A stretch of DNA of 64,000 nt. It comes from Alphaproteobacteria bacterium (GTDB lineage: Bacteria > Pseudomonadota > Alphaproteobacteria > DSM-16000 > Inquilinaceae). Position numbers and translations under genes: made by a program. The notes beneath the pieces were generated by a model. The model worked only from the letters and a program-made list of their open reading frames with translations, had not been told where the DNA came from and did not search any database. This document shows, in pieces, positions 1 through 10,032 of the stretch; the first letter of the stretch is position 1; each line of letters starts with the position of its first letter. Where the stretch lies: positions 1-64,000 of the forward strand of contig JANQGH010000009.1 of NCBI GenBank assembly GCA_028277405.1, given 5' to 3'.

Positions 1-138
1 CGCCGCAGATCACCCGAAAGAACTCTCGCCATACAGGCTGGCCTCCTTCACCAGCCTGCATCTTGAATCAGATTTCCAGAACCTTGGGAATCCCCCTCGA
101 TTCTCAACGGTCAGAATTTGCTCTATTTTTGAATAAGA

Positions 139-201
139 TAGGGCATCTTTGTTCGATCGTTTGGATCGCGAAGCGATTCCAATCGATCGAACGATGCCCT
201 A
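139..201. repeat. Long imperfect inverted repeat (hairpin)
   Basis: The arms pair 139-147 with 193-201 and 151-159 with 184-192. A three-base bulge (148-150) and an inner imperfect stem around a GAA loop lie between them. It sits directly after the stop of the minus-strand amidotransferase gene, so it could stop or protect that transcript, although no clear T run follows on that strand. It could also be one copy of a dispersed intergenic repeat. The rest of positions 1-208 shows no gene I can support. Confidence 0.5.
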
Positions 202-208
202 GCGCCTG

Positions 209-973
209 CTACTCGGCTGCCAAGCGCCCCGACCCGCCCGCATGGGCGGCGACCGCTTCGCCGAAGGCCCGAAACAGGGCCGTGGACTCGGCGTTTTCCC
301 AGTAGCGCCATTCCGGATGCCATTGCACGCCGATGGCAAACGCCTTGGCGCCGTCGACCCGCACCGCCTCGACCTGGCCATCCTCCGCCACCGCCTCGAC
401 CGACAGCCCGTTGCCCAGCTTACCGACGCCCTGATAGTGGATCGAATTCACGACGATCTCAGGCTTGTCGAACAGCCGGGTCAACTGGCCGTCCGTCGAC
501 AGGCGCACCGGGTGGGCCGGTCCATACTGGCCCTCGGCATCAAGCTCCGGGTCCGGATGATGGTCGAAGCGGCCGTCGACCGACTTCAGATCCTGGTGCA
601 ACGTGCCGCCAAAGGCGACGTTCAGCTCTTGAATGCCGCGGCAGATCGCCAACAGCGGAACACCTTCGCTGAGCGCGGCGCGGATCAGGGGCAGTGTGGT
701 CGCGTCCCTGGCTGGGTCGTGGTCTGCGTCATGGCCGTCGGATGTGTCGCCATAAAGTGCAGGATGCACGTTCGACGTACTGCCCGTGATCAGGACACCA
801 TGCAGCCGGGGCAACCATTCGCGCCAATCATAGGCGTCGCCCAGCGCCGGCAAGCCGACGGCCAGCGCGCCCGCGCCATCGGTGACGGCGCGGATATACT
901 TGTCCCCAACGATGTGAAACGGGTGCAGGCCCACCTGCCTGACGCAGCAGGGTATTCCGACAAGGGGTCGCAT
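209..973 (-). CDS. Class I glutamine amidotransferase-like hydrolase (peptidase C26, PuuD type)
   Basis: This 254-residue protein belongs to the gamma-glutamyl hydrolase/PuuD group, whose known members hydrolyse gamma-glutamyl amides such as gamma-glutamyl-GABA in polyamine catabolism. The nucleophile is Cys111 in the sequence AICRGIQELN, and the partner residues are His219 and Glu221 in QWHPEW, so the full triad is visible. I chose the ATG at 973 because family proteins start just before the conserved VGIPC strand; a longer frame reaches 1012. The gene is divergent from the hydroxylase at 1059, and no polyamine genes lie nearby, so the substrate is not fixed by context. Confidence 0.85.
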   Translation of the reverse strand: MRPLVGIPCCVRQVGLHPFHIVGDKYIRAVTDGAGALAVGLPALGDAYDWREWLPRLHGVLITGSTSNVHPALYGDTSDGHDADHDPARDATTLPLIRAALSEGVPLLAICRGIQELNVAFGGTLHQDLKSVDGRFDHHPDPELDAEGQYGPAHPVRLSTDGQLTRLFDKPEIVVNSIHYQGVGKLGNGLSVEAVAEDGQVEAVRVDGAKAFAIGVQWHPEWRYWENAESTALFRAFGEAVAAHAGGSGRLAAE

Positions 974-1058
974 ATGGGCGATCTTCCCTTCTTGATGAAT
1001 GCGCGCGACCATGGGTCACGCTGTTGTCACTTTGGCCTCAGCGGCTAGTGAAACATAT

Positions 1059-1868
1059 ATGCGTGCCATGGAAGACGCAGTTCAAGCCCTGCTGGCGTTG
1101 AAACTCTGGGTCGTGGGGCTGTGGCTCATTTTTGTTTTCGTCGTGGAACGGCTGCTGCCCCGCGCGCGCCCACGCCGCGACGAAGGACCGCTCGGCTGGC
1201 GCAGGCTGGGGCGGAACGCCGGCCTTTGGCTGGCCAATGTCGGCCTGTCGCCGCTCATCGTCGTGCCCGTAACCTATTTGGCGGCGACGAATTCGCTTGG
1301 CTGGCGCGACGCTCTGGCGTGGCCCGACTGGTGGTCGGACTGGTACACCTTGCTGATCGACCTCGTGCTGTTGGACCTGTTCATCTATTGGTGGCATCGG
1401 GCCAATCACGAGATCCCGTTCTTGTGGCGGTTCCATCACGTCCATCACCTGGACGAGTTTCTGGACTCGACCAGCGCGGTGCGGTTTCACTTCGGCGAGG
1501 TCGTGTTCAGTGCGCTGGTGCGGGCCCTGTTCATCATTTTGCTGGACATACCGCTGGCGGCGGCGCTGCTGTTCGAAACCCTGCTGTTGGCGGCAGCCAT
1601 CTTCCACCATTCCAACGTCGCGCTGCCGCGCTGGTTCGAGCGGCCGCTGTCGATGGTCATCATCACGCCGTCGATCCATTGGGTGCACCATCACGCCATC
1701 CGGCGCGATACGGACAGTAACTACGGTACTCTGTTCTCGTTCTGGGACCGCATATTCGCCTCGCGCAGTCGAACGGAACGAACTCCGGACATGCCGATCG
1801 GCGTCGAGCGTCGCCACGACGAGAGCTTGCCCAGCCTGTTCGTCGCGCCGTTTCGCGAGCGGAACTGA
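1059..1868 (+). CDS. Sterol desaturase / fatty acid hydroxylase family membrane protein
   Basis: This integral membrane protein is a member of the di-iron fatty acid hydroxylase superfamily, which hydroxylates or desaturates lipid substrates using two metal ions held by histidine clusters. The clusters are visible as HRANH and FHHVHH in the middle of the protein, then HHSN and HWVHHH near the end. Hydrophobic segments lie at the N terminus and around the clusters. The start is uncertain: ATGs at 999, 1011, 1059 and 1068 are all in frame, and none has a strong ribosome binding site; 1059 places the start just before the first membrane segment. The lipid substrate cannot be told from the sequence. 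Confidence 0.82.
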   Translation: MRAMEDAVQALLALKLWVVGLWLIFVFVVERLLPRARPRRDEGPLGWRRLGRNAGLWLANVGLSPLIVVPVTYLAATNSLGWRDALAWPDWWSDWYTLLIDLVLLDLFIYWWHRANHEIPFLWRFHHVHHLDEFLDSTSAVRFHFGEVVFSALVRALFIILLDIPLAAALLFETLLLAAAIFHHSNVALPRWFERPLSMVIITPSIHWVHHHAIRRDTDSNYGTLFSFWDRIFASRSRTERTPDMPIGVERRHDESLPSLFVAPFRERN

Positions 1869-1882
1869 CGGCGACAGAGCGG

Positions 1883-2509
1883 CTAGTTGCCGGCGGTGGG
1901 TGCGCGGAAGAGGCTGCGGGGAAGGTCGATGTCGCGCTGAATCGCGTCCAGGATGACCTGCGTGGTTTGGTTCTGGGCGTCGATCACGACCCAACTGGAC
2001 AGCACGATCGGGTCGCGATCGAAGATCAGCGTTATCTGGCCGGCCGTGGGATCTTCGGTCTGGATCAGGTCGACCTGGATGGCCTGCGGGTCCTCGCGCA
2101 CATCCATGACCGTTACGTTGCCCGACAAACGAACATCCTCGCGCAGGATGAAGTCGGCCAACGTCGAACCGATTTCGGTGTTGGATCTGCTGTCCATCAA
2201 CTCGTCGTAGAAATACAGAAAACGCCCATTCGCGACATAGAGATAGGGCTCGGTGTCGTACTCAAGACGCATGAAGCCCGGCCGCTGGAGATAGAAATCG
2301 CCCTGGGCGACCGACCCGTCGGGAGCCACCTGCGAAAACCTCGCCTGCAGCGTCGTCAGACTGTCCAGGTAGGTCTGGACGCGTGTGACCAGAAGCTGAT
2401 CGTTCAGACTAAGCGCAACCTGCGCACCTGCAGACGATGTCCATCCGATCCAGGCGGAGACAAGACCGGCGGCGAGCAGCGAGCGTCGTTTCATCATCGT
2501 TCGGATCAT
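1883..2509 (-). CDS. lolA: Outer membrane lipoprotein carrier protein LolA family
   Basis: The product resembles periplasmic LolA, which ferries lipoproteins from the LolCDE inner membrane complex to the outer membrane. It has an N-terminal signal peptide (basic MKRRS, then a hydrophobic run ending in SAGAQ). The mature part shows the LolA pattern: a helix with SLTTLQARFSQ, then QGDFYLQRPGFMRLEYD strands. At about 208 residues it matches the family length. Start choice is open, with ATGs at 2509, 2497 and 2494. It lies downstream of mtaB on the same strand with about 70 bases between them. Confidence 0.8.
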   Translation of the reverse strand: MIRTMMKRRSLLAAGLVSAWIGWTSSAGAQVALSLNDQLLVTRVQTYLDSLTTLQARFSQVAPDGSVAQGDFYLQRPGFMRLEYDTEPYLYVANGRFLYFYDELMDSRSNTEIGSTLADFILREDVRLSGNVTVMDVREDPQAIQVDLIQTEDPTAGQITLIFDRDPIVLSSWVVIDAQNQTTQVILDAIQRDIDLPRSLFRAPTAGN

Positions 2510-2582
2510 GCAGTGTCCGTTGCGGCGCTTTTGCGGCGTGGCGGTGGCCGTGATAGGGATATCGTCGGCCCCCAATACGCCT

Positions 2583-3908
2583 TCAAGCAGCGTTCCAGTT
2601 CGATTGTTTTACGATCCGCAGGGGCCGGCCGATCAACCTTTCTGCGTCTCTGGCGATGATGTCGGTATCGACGATCGCGCCCGCATCCAGGCCGATTGTC
2701 GGATTGTCCCCCATCCGAACCGGCACGAAATGCTCGGTTCGGCCGGAGGCTTTCTGTTCGATCAAGACCCGTCTTGTCCGTCCGACCTCTCGGTCCAGCA
2801 GCCTGTTGAACCTGTCCGCGCCGGCCTCGCGCAGCCGCAACGCCCTCTCACGTCGCACATCGGGCGATACTTGCGGCATCCGTGCCGCAGGCGTGCCCTC
2901 GCGCGCGCTGTAGGGGAAGACATGCAGATAGCTGAGATCGCAGGTCTCAACCAGGTCGAGTGTCGCTTCGAAGTGCGCGTCGGTTTCCGTCGGGAAGCCG
3001 GCGATCAGATCCGCGCCAAACACGATGCCGGGCCGCAGATCACGTGCCCGGCCGCAGAGATCCAGGATGTCGGCGCGCAAGTGGCGACGCTTCATGCGCT
3101 TTAGGACGAGATCGGCGCCGGCCTGAAGGCTGAGATGCAGGTGTGGCATCAGCCGAGGCTCGTGCTCGATCAGGTGCCAGAGAGTGTCGTCGATTTCGAC
3201 CGGGTCGATTGACGAGAGCCTGAGGCGGGGCAACTCGGGAACGCAGGCCAACAGTCTGCGGATCATCTGGCCCAGGGTTGGCCGGCCTGGCAAGTCGCTG
3301 CCGTAGGATGTGACATCGACCCCGGTGAGGACGATCTCGTGATAGCCCATTGCGACCGCCTGCCGCGCCTGATCGACGATCGACCCGATCGGCACCGACC
3401 GGGACGGCCCGCGACCGAAGGGGATGATGCAAAAGGTGCAGCGATGGTCGCAGCCATTCTGGACCTGCAGGAAGGCGCGTGTTCTGCCGTCAAAGCCGGC
3501 GACCATATGGCCGGCCGTTTCCCGCACGTCCTGAATGTCCAGGATGCCGGTGCTTTCCCCGTCGGCCGCCTGCCATGTTTCCGGCAACAGCTTCTCGTGG
3601 TTGCCGACGATCCTGTCGACCTCCGGCATGGCCTGATAGCGTTCCGGCGCGATCTGGACGGCACAGCCGGTCACGACGATTTCAGCGTTCGGCCGTTCGC
3701 GCCGCGCCCGCCGTATCGCTGTACGTACGCGCCTTTCCGCCTCCGCCGTGACCGCGCAGCTGTTGATGACAACGGTATCGCCCGCGTCGGCCTGGACCAG
3801 ATGAGACTGGATGACCGCGCTCTCCTGGCTGTTCAGCCGGCAGCCAAAGGTTACGACGCTCGGCGAAGCCGTCGCGCGACCCAAGGCTGTTTCAGCCGGC
3901 CGGGGCAT
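2583..3908 (-). CDS. mtaB: tRNA (N6-threonylcarbamoyladenosine(37)-C2)-methylthiotransferase MtaB
   Basis: MtaB is a radical SAM methylthiotransferase that converts t6A37 to ms2t6A37 in tRNAs reading ANN codons. The N-terminal UPF0004 domain carries the three cysteines of the auxiliary 4Fe-4S cluster (Cys23, Cys51, Cys82). The radical SAM cluster is CDHRCTFC at residues 153-160. The C-terminal part fits a TRAM RNA-binding domain. The length of 441 is close to the family norm. The start overlaps the end of dapF by 17 bases, an arrangement common in alphaproteobacteria, so the two are probably co-transcribed. Confidence 0.93.
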   Translation of the reverse strand: MPRPAETALGRATASPSVVTFGCRLNSQESAVIQSHLVQADAGDTVVINSCAVTAEAERRVRTAIRRARRERPNAEIVVTGCAVQIAPERYQAMPEVDRIVGNHEKLLPETWQAADGESTGILDIQDVRETAGHMVAGFDGRTRAFLQVQNGCDHRCTFCIIPFGRGPSRSVPIGSIVDQARQAVAMGYHEIVLTGVDVTSYGSDLPGRPTLGQMIRRLLACVPELPRLRLSSIDPVEIDDTLWHLIEHEPRLMPHLHLSLQAGADLVLKRMKRRHLRADILDLCGRARDLRPGIVFGADLIAGFPTETDAHFEATLDLVETCDLSYLHVFPYSAREGTPAARMPQVSPDVRRERALRLREAGADRFNRLLDREVGRTRRVLIEQKASGRTEHFVPVRMGDNPTIGLDAGAIVDTDIIARDAERLIGRPLRIVKQSNWNAA

Positions 3909-4725
3909 CGTCGGTCGGCCAGTTGCCGCGAAAGGCCAGTTCGGTCGGGCCGGTCATCAGGATGTGGTCCAGATCGCTGGCATCCAGCCAAAGCCTGCCG
4001 CCGTCGAGATCGATCGCCATGCGCGGGGTGGCAAGCTTGCGTTTGACGGCGGCGGCCGCCGAAGCGCAAGCGCCGGAACCGCAGGCGAGCGTGACACCGG
4101 CGCCCCGCTCCCACACACGCATGCGCAGGTGGTCGGGCGCGATCACTTGAACGAACTCCACGTTGGTGCGCGCTGGAAACAGACTGTCGGTCTCGATCAA
4201 CGGACCCAGCCGCTCGATCGCGACCGCTTCGGCGTCGGGAACGAAGAACGTGCAGTGCGGGTTGCCGATCGAAACGCCGACCGGGTCGGTCAGGTCGTCA
4301 AGTGCCACTGGCAGATGGGCCGTGTCCGGAACCGCGTGGGCCAGCGGAATGTCCTGCCAGCCGAACCGGGCCGGACCCATGTCGACCGTGATCATCTCAT
4401 CTTTCGCACGACGGCAGGCCAACAGGCCGCCGCGCGTCTCGATCACCGCCTTTTCGGAGCCGGACTCCTCAAACACCAGATCGGCGACGCAGCGCGTTGC
4501 GTTGCCGCAGGATTCCGCCTCGCTGCCATCGGGATTGAAAATGCGCATGAACACATCGCCACGCTGCGACGGCTCCAGCACAATCACCTGATCACAGCCG
4601 ACACCCAGGCGCCGATCAGCCAGTTTGACCGCGAGTGCTTGGTCAACCCGGCCGACGGATGCCCGATCGTCGATGACAACGAAGTCGTTGCCCAGCCCGT
4701 GCATTTTCAGAAACGGAATACCCAT
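3892..4725 (-). CDS. dapF: Diaminopimelate epimerase
   Basis: DapF interconverts LL- and meso-diaminopimelate, the last step before lysine and the precursor for peptidoglycan cross-links. The two catalytic cysteines are visible: Cys73 in ESCGNATRC and Cys215 in LACGSGAC. The N terminus (KMHGLGNDFVVID) is typical, and 277 residues is the usual length. It is cytoplasmic and PLP-independent. The gene heads a short minus-strand operon with mtaB. Confidence 0.96.
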   Translation of the reverse strand: MGIPFLKMHGLGNDFVVIDDRASVGRVDQALAVKLADRRLGVGCDQVIVLEPSQRGDVFMRIFNPDGSEAESCGNATRCVADLVFEESGSEKAVIETRGGLLACRRAKDEMITVDMGPARFGWQDIPLAHAVPDTAHLPVALDDLTDPVGVSIGNPHCTFFVPDAEAVAIERLGPLIETDSLFPARTNVEFVQVIAPDHLRMRVWERGAGVTLACGSGACASAAAAVKRKLATPRMAIDLDGGRLWLDASDLDHILMTGPTELAFRGNWPTDDAPAG

Positions 4726-4802
4726 GGCCGCAGATATAGGCCGGAAACCGTTTCAATGCACCGGACCACAGACGCATGGCGCCCTTGCTTGTCAGGTGAA
4801 GG

Positions 4803-5168
4803 TTACTTCCGCCCGCCGGACTGAGGATTCTCGAAGTTGTCCATGATCCGGTCGATGTAGTTGCCCATCTCGTCCGATCTTTGGGCCTGTTCGGCAGAAG
4901 CCGATACGACAGCAATGCCGCGATCAATGATGCAGTACACGATGAACAATGCGTCGGCTTCATAGGTTTCGGCCCATGCGGCACTGGATGTGCGCGAGAG
5001 CGGCGACAATCCGGTTGCCGACAGGGCGGCGTCGCCTCGGTTCAGGCAGGTCTGCAGATCCATCCCAGGCTGCAGGTCGATGTAGTTGATCGACGTCGAG
5101 ACGGCACTGGCGGTGCCGGCCGTCAAGCCAAAGGCGGCAAACGCCGCAGTTGCGAGAACTCGTTTCAT
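4803..5168 (-). CDS. Small secreted protein of unknown function
   Basis: I do not recognise a family. The 121-residue product has a clear Sec signal peptide (MKR, a hydrophobic stretch, and TASA as a likely cleavage site near residue 22). The mature part has two cysteines, in DLQTCLNRG and VYCIID, which could form a disulfide in the periplasm. A polar, charged C-terminal helix (QRSDEMGNYIDRIMDNF) follows. It lies between dapF and a small membrane protein gene on the same strand, but is separated from both, so it is probably its own transcript. Confidence 0.65.
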   Translation of the reverse strand: MKRVLATAAFAAFGLTAGTASAVSTSINYIDLQPGMDLQTCLNRGDAALSATGLSPLSRTSSAAWAETYEADALFIVYCIIDRGIAVVSASAEQAQRSDEMGNYIDRIMDNFENPQSGGRK

Positions 5169-5258
5169 GCCAAAACCCCTGTTTAGCCGAAATTCGGTCG
5201 AAAGACCGCCCTTGAAGGCGCCCTGATTGTTCGGACCGAAGGCTATGAGGTCAAGCGA

Positions 5259-5522
5259 TCAAATCTGCCAGTTAACAGCTTGCTGACGGTCCGCGGCGTC
5301 GTCCGCTTGGTGCAGGCGGGACCGGTTGGTGACCATGCGGTCATGCAGTCCCGTAATCGTTCGGCTGCCGGTCTTGACGAACAGAAATGGGAAGAAGCCG
5401 TGCAGCAGACAGGCGAACCCCGCGCCGATCATGGCGAAAGCGAAGGAAAACGCCATGCCCATATGCTGCCAATAGGTCTCGCCGACGGATGAAGGGTGGT
5501 CGGTGAACAGTTTTGACAGCAT
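5259..5522 (-). CDS. DUF6356-like small membrane protein
   Basis: This 87-residue protein matches the pattern of the DUF6356 family: HPSSVGETYWQHM near the N terminus, followed by a hydrophobic stretch (about residues 25-50) that would form one or two membrane segments, then a polar tail. The function of the family is unknown to me. The first 60 residues are the conserved part; the tail after the membrane region looks lineage-specific. Assignment is from memory of the motif, so moderate confidence. Confidence 0.6.
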   Translation of the reverse strand: MLSKLFTDHPSSVGETYWQHMGMAFSFAFAMIGAGFACLLHGFFPFLFVKTGSRTITGLHDRMVTNRSRLHQADDAADRQQAVNWQI

Positions 5523-5636
5523 GGCGCTAGCAATCCTCTAAGTTGAAGGCAGGCGCAACGATAGCTCGACTTTCGAGGTAGTTTCCTGCAAACTAGACTA
5601 AGAAATGCGCTAGATCCTGATAGTGTGTCCTAGAAT

Positions 5637-6098
5637 ATGGATGGAATTGACAAAAAAATTCTGTCGTGTCTGCAGCGGGATTCCAGCCTTTCGGTGGCCG
5701 ATATCGCCGATCAGGTGGGCTTAAGCGCGACCCCGTGTTGGCGGCGTATTCAGAAGCTGGAGAAAAACGGTGTGATCCGCCGCCGTGTGGCTTTGCTGGA
5801 CCCGGTCAAGCTGAATGTCGGCACGACCGTCTTTGTCACAATCAAGACCCATGAACACAATGCGGAGTGGCTTGACCGGTTCGCGACGGCCCTGGACGCC
5901 ATACCTGAGGTCGTCGATTTCTACCGCATGAGCGGCGAAATCGACTATCTGCTGCGCCTGGTCGTGCCCGACATCGCCGCGTACGACGATGTCTATAAGC
6001 GGCTGATCGCGGTTGGCGGCCTCTCAGATGTGACCTCCACCTTCGTCATGGAGGAGATCAAACACACCACGGCCCTGCCTCTGTCTTATGTGAAATAG
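5637..6098 (+). CDS. Lrp/AsnC family transcriptional regulator
   Basis: This 153-residue DNA-binding protein has the standard layout: an N-terminal winged helix (DGIDKKILSCLQRDSSLSV, then SATPCWRRIQKLEKNGVIRRR as recognition helix) and a C-terminal RAM domain that binds amino acids and drives oligomer formation. The family generally senses amino acids such as leucine and controls transport or degradation genes. It ends 18 bases before the stop of xylA, which is convergent, so no target is obvious from position. It may regulate itself or distant genes. Confidence 0.92.
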   Translation: MDGIDKKILSCLQRDSSLSVADIADQVGLSATPCWRRIQKLEKNGVIRRRVALLDPVKLNVGTTVFVTIKTHEHNAEWLDRFATALDAIPEVVDFYRMSGEIDYLLRLVVPDIAAYDDVYKRLIAVGGLSDVTSTFVMEEIKHTTALPLSYVK

Positions 6099-6116
6099 GC
6101 GAGGAAGGGCTGCGGT

Positions 6117-7439
6117 TCACACGAAGCGATTGATCAGGTTTTCCAGATACTCCTGACGCCCAGAAACCGGAACCGGCGCCGGCGCGGCTTGCGCCCGGTC
6201 CGCCAGGGTTTCCAGGCTGCGCTCCCCCGCCAGCACGGCACGGCCTTCTTCGTTGCCCCAGCCCGCGTAGCGATCGCTGACGAACCGGTCCAGCGCACCA
6301 TCTTCGATCAGCCGTTCGGCGGCCAGCAGGCCTCCGGCCAGGGTATCGATGCCGCCGATATGGGCATGGACCAGGTCCAGCGGATCGATGGACTGGCGCC
6401 GCAACTTGGCGTCGAAGTTGAAGCCGCCTGTCGTCAAGCCGCCCGCCCGGACCACCCGGTAGAGGGCCAGTGTGGCCTCGGTCACGTCGTTGGGAAACTG
6501 GTCGGTGTCCCAGCCATTTTGCGGGTCCCCGCGATTGATGTCGAACGACCCCATCAGGTCGTTGGCGATGGCGTAGGCGATGTCGTGCTCGTAGCTGTGG
6601 CCGGCCAGCGTGGCGTGGTTGACCTCGATGTTCAGCCTGTACTCGCCGATGAGATCATACCGCTGCAAAAAGGCATGCACGGTTGCCGCATCGTGATCGT
6701 ACTGGTGCTTTGTCGGTTCCATCGGCTTCGGCTCGATCAGCAGCGTGCCTTTGAAGCCGATCTTGTGCTTGTGCTCGGCCACCAGCGCCAGAAAGCGCCC
6801 CAGCTGGTCCGCCTCGTGGCGCATGTCGGTGTTCAGCAGGGTGTCGTAGCCCTCGCGTCCGCCCCACAGCACATAGTTGGCGCCGTCGAGCCGATGGGTG
6901 ACCTCCAGGATGTTGCGCACCTGTCCGGCGGCATAGGTGAAGACCGCCGGGTCCGGATTCGTCGCTGCTCCGGCCATGTATCGCCGGTGCGAAAACAGGT
7001 TGGCCGTGCCCCACAACAGCTTCACGCCGGTCCGATCCATCTCCCGCTCCATCAGCGCCGCGATGCGATCGAGATTGCGACGGGACTGCGCGAGGTCGTC
7101 GGGCAGCGGCACGGCGTCGACGTCGTGAAAGCAGAAGAACGGCGTTCCGAGTTTTTCGAAGAACTCGAATGCCACGGCGAGCTTGTGTTCGGCCAGTTCC
7201 ATGGTCTCCGGGTCGCCGGCGCCGGCGAACCAGGGCCGGTCGAACGTGCCTGCGCCGAACATGTCGCTGCCCGGCCAGCAGAAGCTGTGCCAATAGCAAA
7301 CCGCCAGGCGCAGATGGTCCTCCATCGGCTTGCCCAATACTAGACGGTCAGGCTCGTAGTACCGATACGCCAGCGGGTTGTGGCTGTCCGGGCCCTCGAA
7401 CGGGACCCGGTCGATGTCGAAGTACGGGGCAGGGCTCAT
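6117..7439 (-). CDS. xylA: Xylose isomerase
   Basis: XylA converts D-xylose to D-xylulose in the cytoplasm with two divalent metal ions. Motifs seen include CFHDVDAVP (catalytic histidine region), [53 protein letters not shown] and [17 protein letters not shown], all characteristic of the long class II isomerases of about 440 residues. The start at 7439 ([10 protein letters not shown]) is chosen over a longer frame reaching 7520 because that extension would overlap xylB and has no family support. xylB ends 19 bases upstream on the same strand, giving a xylBA operon. No xylose transporter or XylR lies in this window. Confidence 0.97.
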   Translation of the reverse strand: MSPAPYFDIDRVPFEGPDSHNPLAYRYYEPDRLVLGKPMEDHLRLAVCYWHSFCWPGSDMFGAGTFDRPWFAGAGDPETMELAEHKLAVAFEFFEKLGTPFFCFHDVDAVPLPDDLAQSRRNLDRIAALMEREMDRTGVKLLWGTANLFSHRRYMAGAATNPDPAVFTYAAGQVRNILEVTHRLDGANYVLWGGREGYDTLLNTDMRHEADQLGRFLALVAEHKHKIGFKGTLLIEPKPMEPTKHQYDHDAATVHAFLQRYDLIGEYRLNIEVNHATLAGHSYEHDIAYAIANDLMGSFDINRGDPQNGWDTDQFPNDVTEATLALYRVVRAGGLTTGGFNFDAKLRRQSIDPLDLVHAHIGGIDTLAGGLLAAERLIEDGALDRFVSDRYAGWGNEEGRAVLAGERSLETLADRAQAAPAPVPVSGRQEYLENLINRFV

Positions 7440-7458
7440 GGCCGTTGTCTTCCCTATT

Positions 7459-8940
7459 TCAATCGGACAGTTGCTGGGGTGCGGCGAAACGGTCGCGCAG
7501 ATCGCGATAGAGGGCACCAAAGGTGGCGCGCCTCGGTGCCATTGACCGGGTCAGGGCGGCATCCGGCTCCACAATCTCCCTGATCGGCGGCGGCGTACAG
7601 ACCTCACTGACGGGCTCGCCCGTCGCCGCCAATCTGGCAAGCCGCGCCGCGCCAAAGGCAGGACCGACATCGCCCCCTTCGTGGTAGTACAGCGGCCGGT
7701 CGAACGCCGACGCGATCATCTGGCCCCATCCTGTCGAGCGGGCACCACCGCCGATGACCGACAAGGCGCTGACATCCGTGCCGGCGGCCGTGAGGACGTC
7801 CAACCCGTCCGCCAGCGCGAAGGCAACGCCTTCAAGCACCGCGTAGGCCATCTGCGCGCGATCGGTCGAATGGGTGAGGCCGAACAGGACACCTTGGGCG
7901 CTTGGGTCGTTGTGCGGCGTCCTCTCTCCAGAGAGATAGGGCAGAAACAGAGGCAGCGTATCCGACGGGGCGACCGTCTCCGCCGCCGCGATCAAGCTGC
8001 CGACATCGTCGAAGCCGAGCGCTTTGGCTGCCCAGTCGAGACAGCTCGCGGCGCTCAGGATCACCGCCATCTGATGCCAGCGGTCCGGCAAACAGTGGCA
8101 GAAGGCGTGAAGGCCATTGTCCGGATCGGGCCTGAAGCCGTCACTGACCGCGAAAACGACCCCCGATGTGCCCAGCGAGACGAAGGCTCGGCCAGGGTCG
8201 ACGATGCCGATGCCCGCCGCCCCGGCCGCGTTGTCGCCGGCGCCGCCAGCGACAGGAATGCCGGCGGGCAGGCCCAACTCCGCCGCGATATCGGATCGCA
8301 AATGCCCAGCCACATCCGATCCCTCGGCCAGCGATGGCATGGCCTGCTCATCAAGGCCGGTGGCGTCCAGCAAAGCTGGTGACCAACGCCGGTGCCCGAC
8401 GTCCAGCCACAGGGTGCCGGCGGCATCGGACATGTCGCTTATGGCCTCCCCCGTCAGCCTTAGACGCAGATAGTCCTTGGGCAACAGCACGCGCCTGACG
8501 CGCGCGAAGATTTCGGGTTCATGGTTCTTTACCCAAAGCAGCTTGGGCGCGGTGAAGCCGGGCATCGCGCGGTTGCCGGTGATCGTCGTCAGATCGGGAA
8601 CCATGCGCTCAAGGGCGGCGCATTCGGCGAAGCTGCGGCCGTCATTCCACAAGATGGCCGGCCGCAGAGGGTTGTCGTCGCCGTCCAGTAAGGTGGCGCC
8701 GTGCATATGACCGGACAGGCCGATTGCCCGCACATCGGCCAGTGGCCCTGCGTGATCGGCCCGCAACGCCGAAAGCGCGTTGGTCATCGCCTGCCACCAG
8801 GATTCCGGATCCTGTTCCGACCATAACGGCTGGGGCCGTTCGACGGTCAACGGTGCCGACGCCTGTCCGATGATTGCCTGGGCATCGTCGACCAGGATGG
8901 CCTTCACCGCCGACGTGCCGAGATCAATTCCCAAATACAT
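7459..8940 (-). CDS. xylB: Xylulokinase
   Basis: XylB phosphorylates D-xylulose to xylulose 5-phosphate, feeding the pentose phosphate pathway. It is a FGGY carbohydrate kinase: [18 protein letters not shown] is the first ATPase-fold phosphate motif, [13 protein letters not shown] and AILWNDGR follow, and the second lobe has [14 protein letters not shown] and [17 protein letters not shown]. The start at 8940 begins directly at the conserved kinase motif; the frame reaches 8985 but the extra residues are not family-like. The gene is just upstream of xylA, confirming a xylose utilisation operon. Confidence 0.96.
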   Translation of the reverse strand: MYLGIDLGTSAVKAILVDDAQAIIGQASAPLTVERPQPLWSEQDPESWWQAMTNALSALRADHAGPLADVRAIGLSGHMHGATLLDGDDNPLRPAILWNDGRSFAECAALERMVPDLTTITGNRAMPGFTAPKLLWVKNHEPEIFARVRRVLLPKDYLRLRLTGEAISDMSDAAGTLWLDVGHRRWSPALLDATGLDEQAMPSLAEGSDVAGHLRSDIAAELGLPAGIPVAGGAGDNAAGAAGIGIVDPGRAFVSLGTSGVVFAVSDGFRPDPDNGLHAFCHCLPDRWHQMAVILSAASCLDWAAKALGFDDVGSLIAAAETVAPSDTLPLFLPYLSGERTPHNDPSAQGVLFGLTHSTDRAQMAYAVLEGVAFALADGLDVLTAAGTDVSALSVIGGGARSTGWGQMIASAFDRPLYYHEGGDVGPAFGAARLARLAATGEPVSEVCTPPPIREIVEPDAALTRSMAPRRATFGALYRDLRDRFAAPQQLSD

Positions 8941-9057
8941 GCCCGCTCCCAATTGGTACGCCAGCGACGATGCGATCCAGTCCACGACCAGGCGGGCCCT
9001 TAGCCGCCATCGGGGGCGTAGGCGGCCGGCCTTGTCGATATGCTCGTCGCACGCCGC

Positions 9058-9975
9058 CTATCGATGAATCAACGTCCCCGCGCCCCCGTCGGTAAAGATC
9101 TCCAGCAACAGGGCGTGAGGCACCCGGCCGTCCAGGATGACGGCGCCGCCCACACCGGCCTTGACCGCCGAGACGCAGGTTTCGATCTTGGGGATCATGC
9201 CGCCCGAGATCGTGCCGTCGCCCATCAGCGCCTCCGCCTTGTCGACCGGCAGGTCGGTGATCAGGGTCTTCGCCTTGTCGAAAACGCCGGTGACATCGGT
9301 CAGCAGGAAGAAGCGGCTGGCGTTCAGCGCGCCGGCCACAGCCCCGGCGGCCGTGTCGGCGTTGATGTTGTAGGTTTCGCCATTCTCGCCAATGCCGATC
9401 GGGGCGATGATCGGGATGAACGCGCTGTTGGCGAACACCGACAGAATGTCCGGGTTCACTGCCGTCGGTTCGCCGACGAAGCCCAGATCCAGGACCTGTT
9501 CGATATGGCTGTCGGGGTCGCGCTTGGCGCGGCGCAGCTTGCGGGCCGAGATCAGGGCACCGTCCTTGCCCGACAGACCGATGGCCTGGCCGCCGACCGA
9601 TTGCACCGCCGACACGATCGATTTGTTGATCGACCCGGACAGAACCATCTCCACGATGTCGACCGTGTCTTGATCGGTGACGCGCAGCCCGTCGATGAAT
9701 GTCGTCTTGACGTTCAACCGTTCCAGCATCTGGCCGATCTGCGGGCCGCCGCCATGGACGACGACAGGGTTGATGCCGACCTGCTTCAACAGCACCAGGT
9801 CGCGGGCAAAGTCGTGCGCCAGGCCAGGGTCGCCCATGGCGTTGCCGCCGTATTTGATCACAAACGTGGCGCCGGAATAGCGCCGCATGAAGGGCAGCGC
9901 CTCGGACAGGGTTTTGGCCTTTTGCAGCCATGCGTCGCCCGGGGCGGCGTCAGCGAATACCGGTTTGTCTGTCAT
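9058..9975 (-). CDS. argB: Acetylglutamate kinase
   Basis: ArgB phosphorylates N-acetyl-L-glutamate, the second and often arginine-inhibited step of arginine biosynthesis. The amino acid kinase fold is evident from [10 protein letters not shown] near the N terminus, [10 protein letters not shown] (glycine-rich phosphate loop), [13 protein letters not shown] and [14 protein letters not shown]. At 305 residues with the N-terminal helix ([15 protein letters not shown]) it belongs to the arginine-sensitive hexameric type. It lies after engB in the core minus-strand cluster, a conserved alphaproteobacterial order. Confidence 0.96.
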   Translation of the reverse strand: MTDKPVFADAAPGDAWLQKAKTLSEALPFMRRYSGATFVIKYGGNAMGDPGLAHDFARDLVLLKQVGINPVVVHGGGPQIGQMLERLNVKTTFIDGLRVTDQDTVDIVEMVLSGSINKSIVSAVQSVGGQAIGLSGKDGALISARKLRRAKRDPDSHIEQVLDLGFVGEPTAVNPDILSVFANSAFIPIIAPIGIGENGETYNINADTAAGAVAGALNASRFFLLTDVTGVFDKAKTLITDLPVDKAEALMGDGTISGGMIPKIETCVSAVKAGVGGAVILDGRVPHALLLEIFTDGGAGTLIHR

Positions 9976-10032
9976 GGAACGGCCGAGGCTGGTGGCGAGG
10001 AAGGCAGAAGTTAGCAGCTTGCGCGGACGAAA

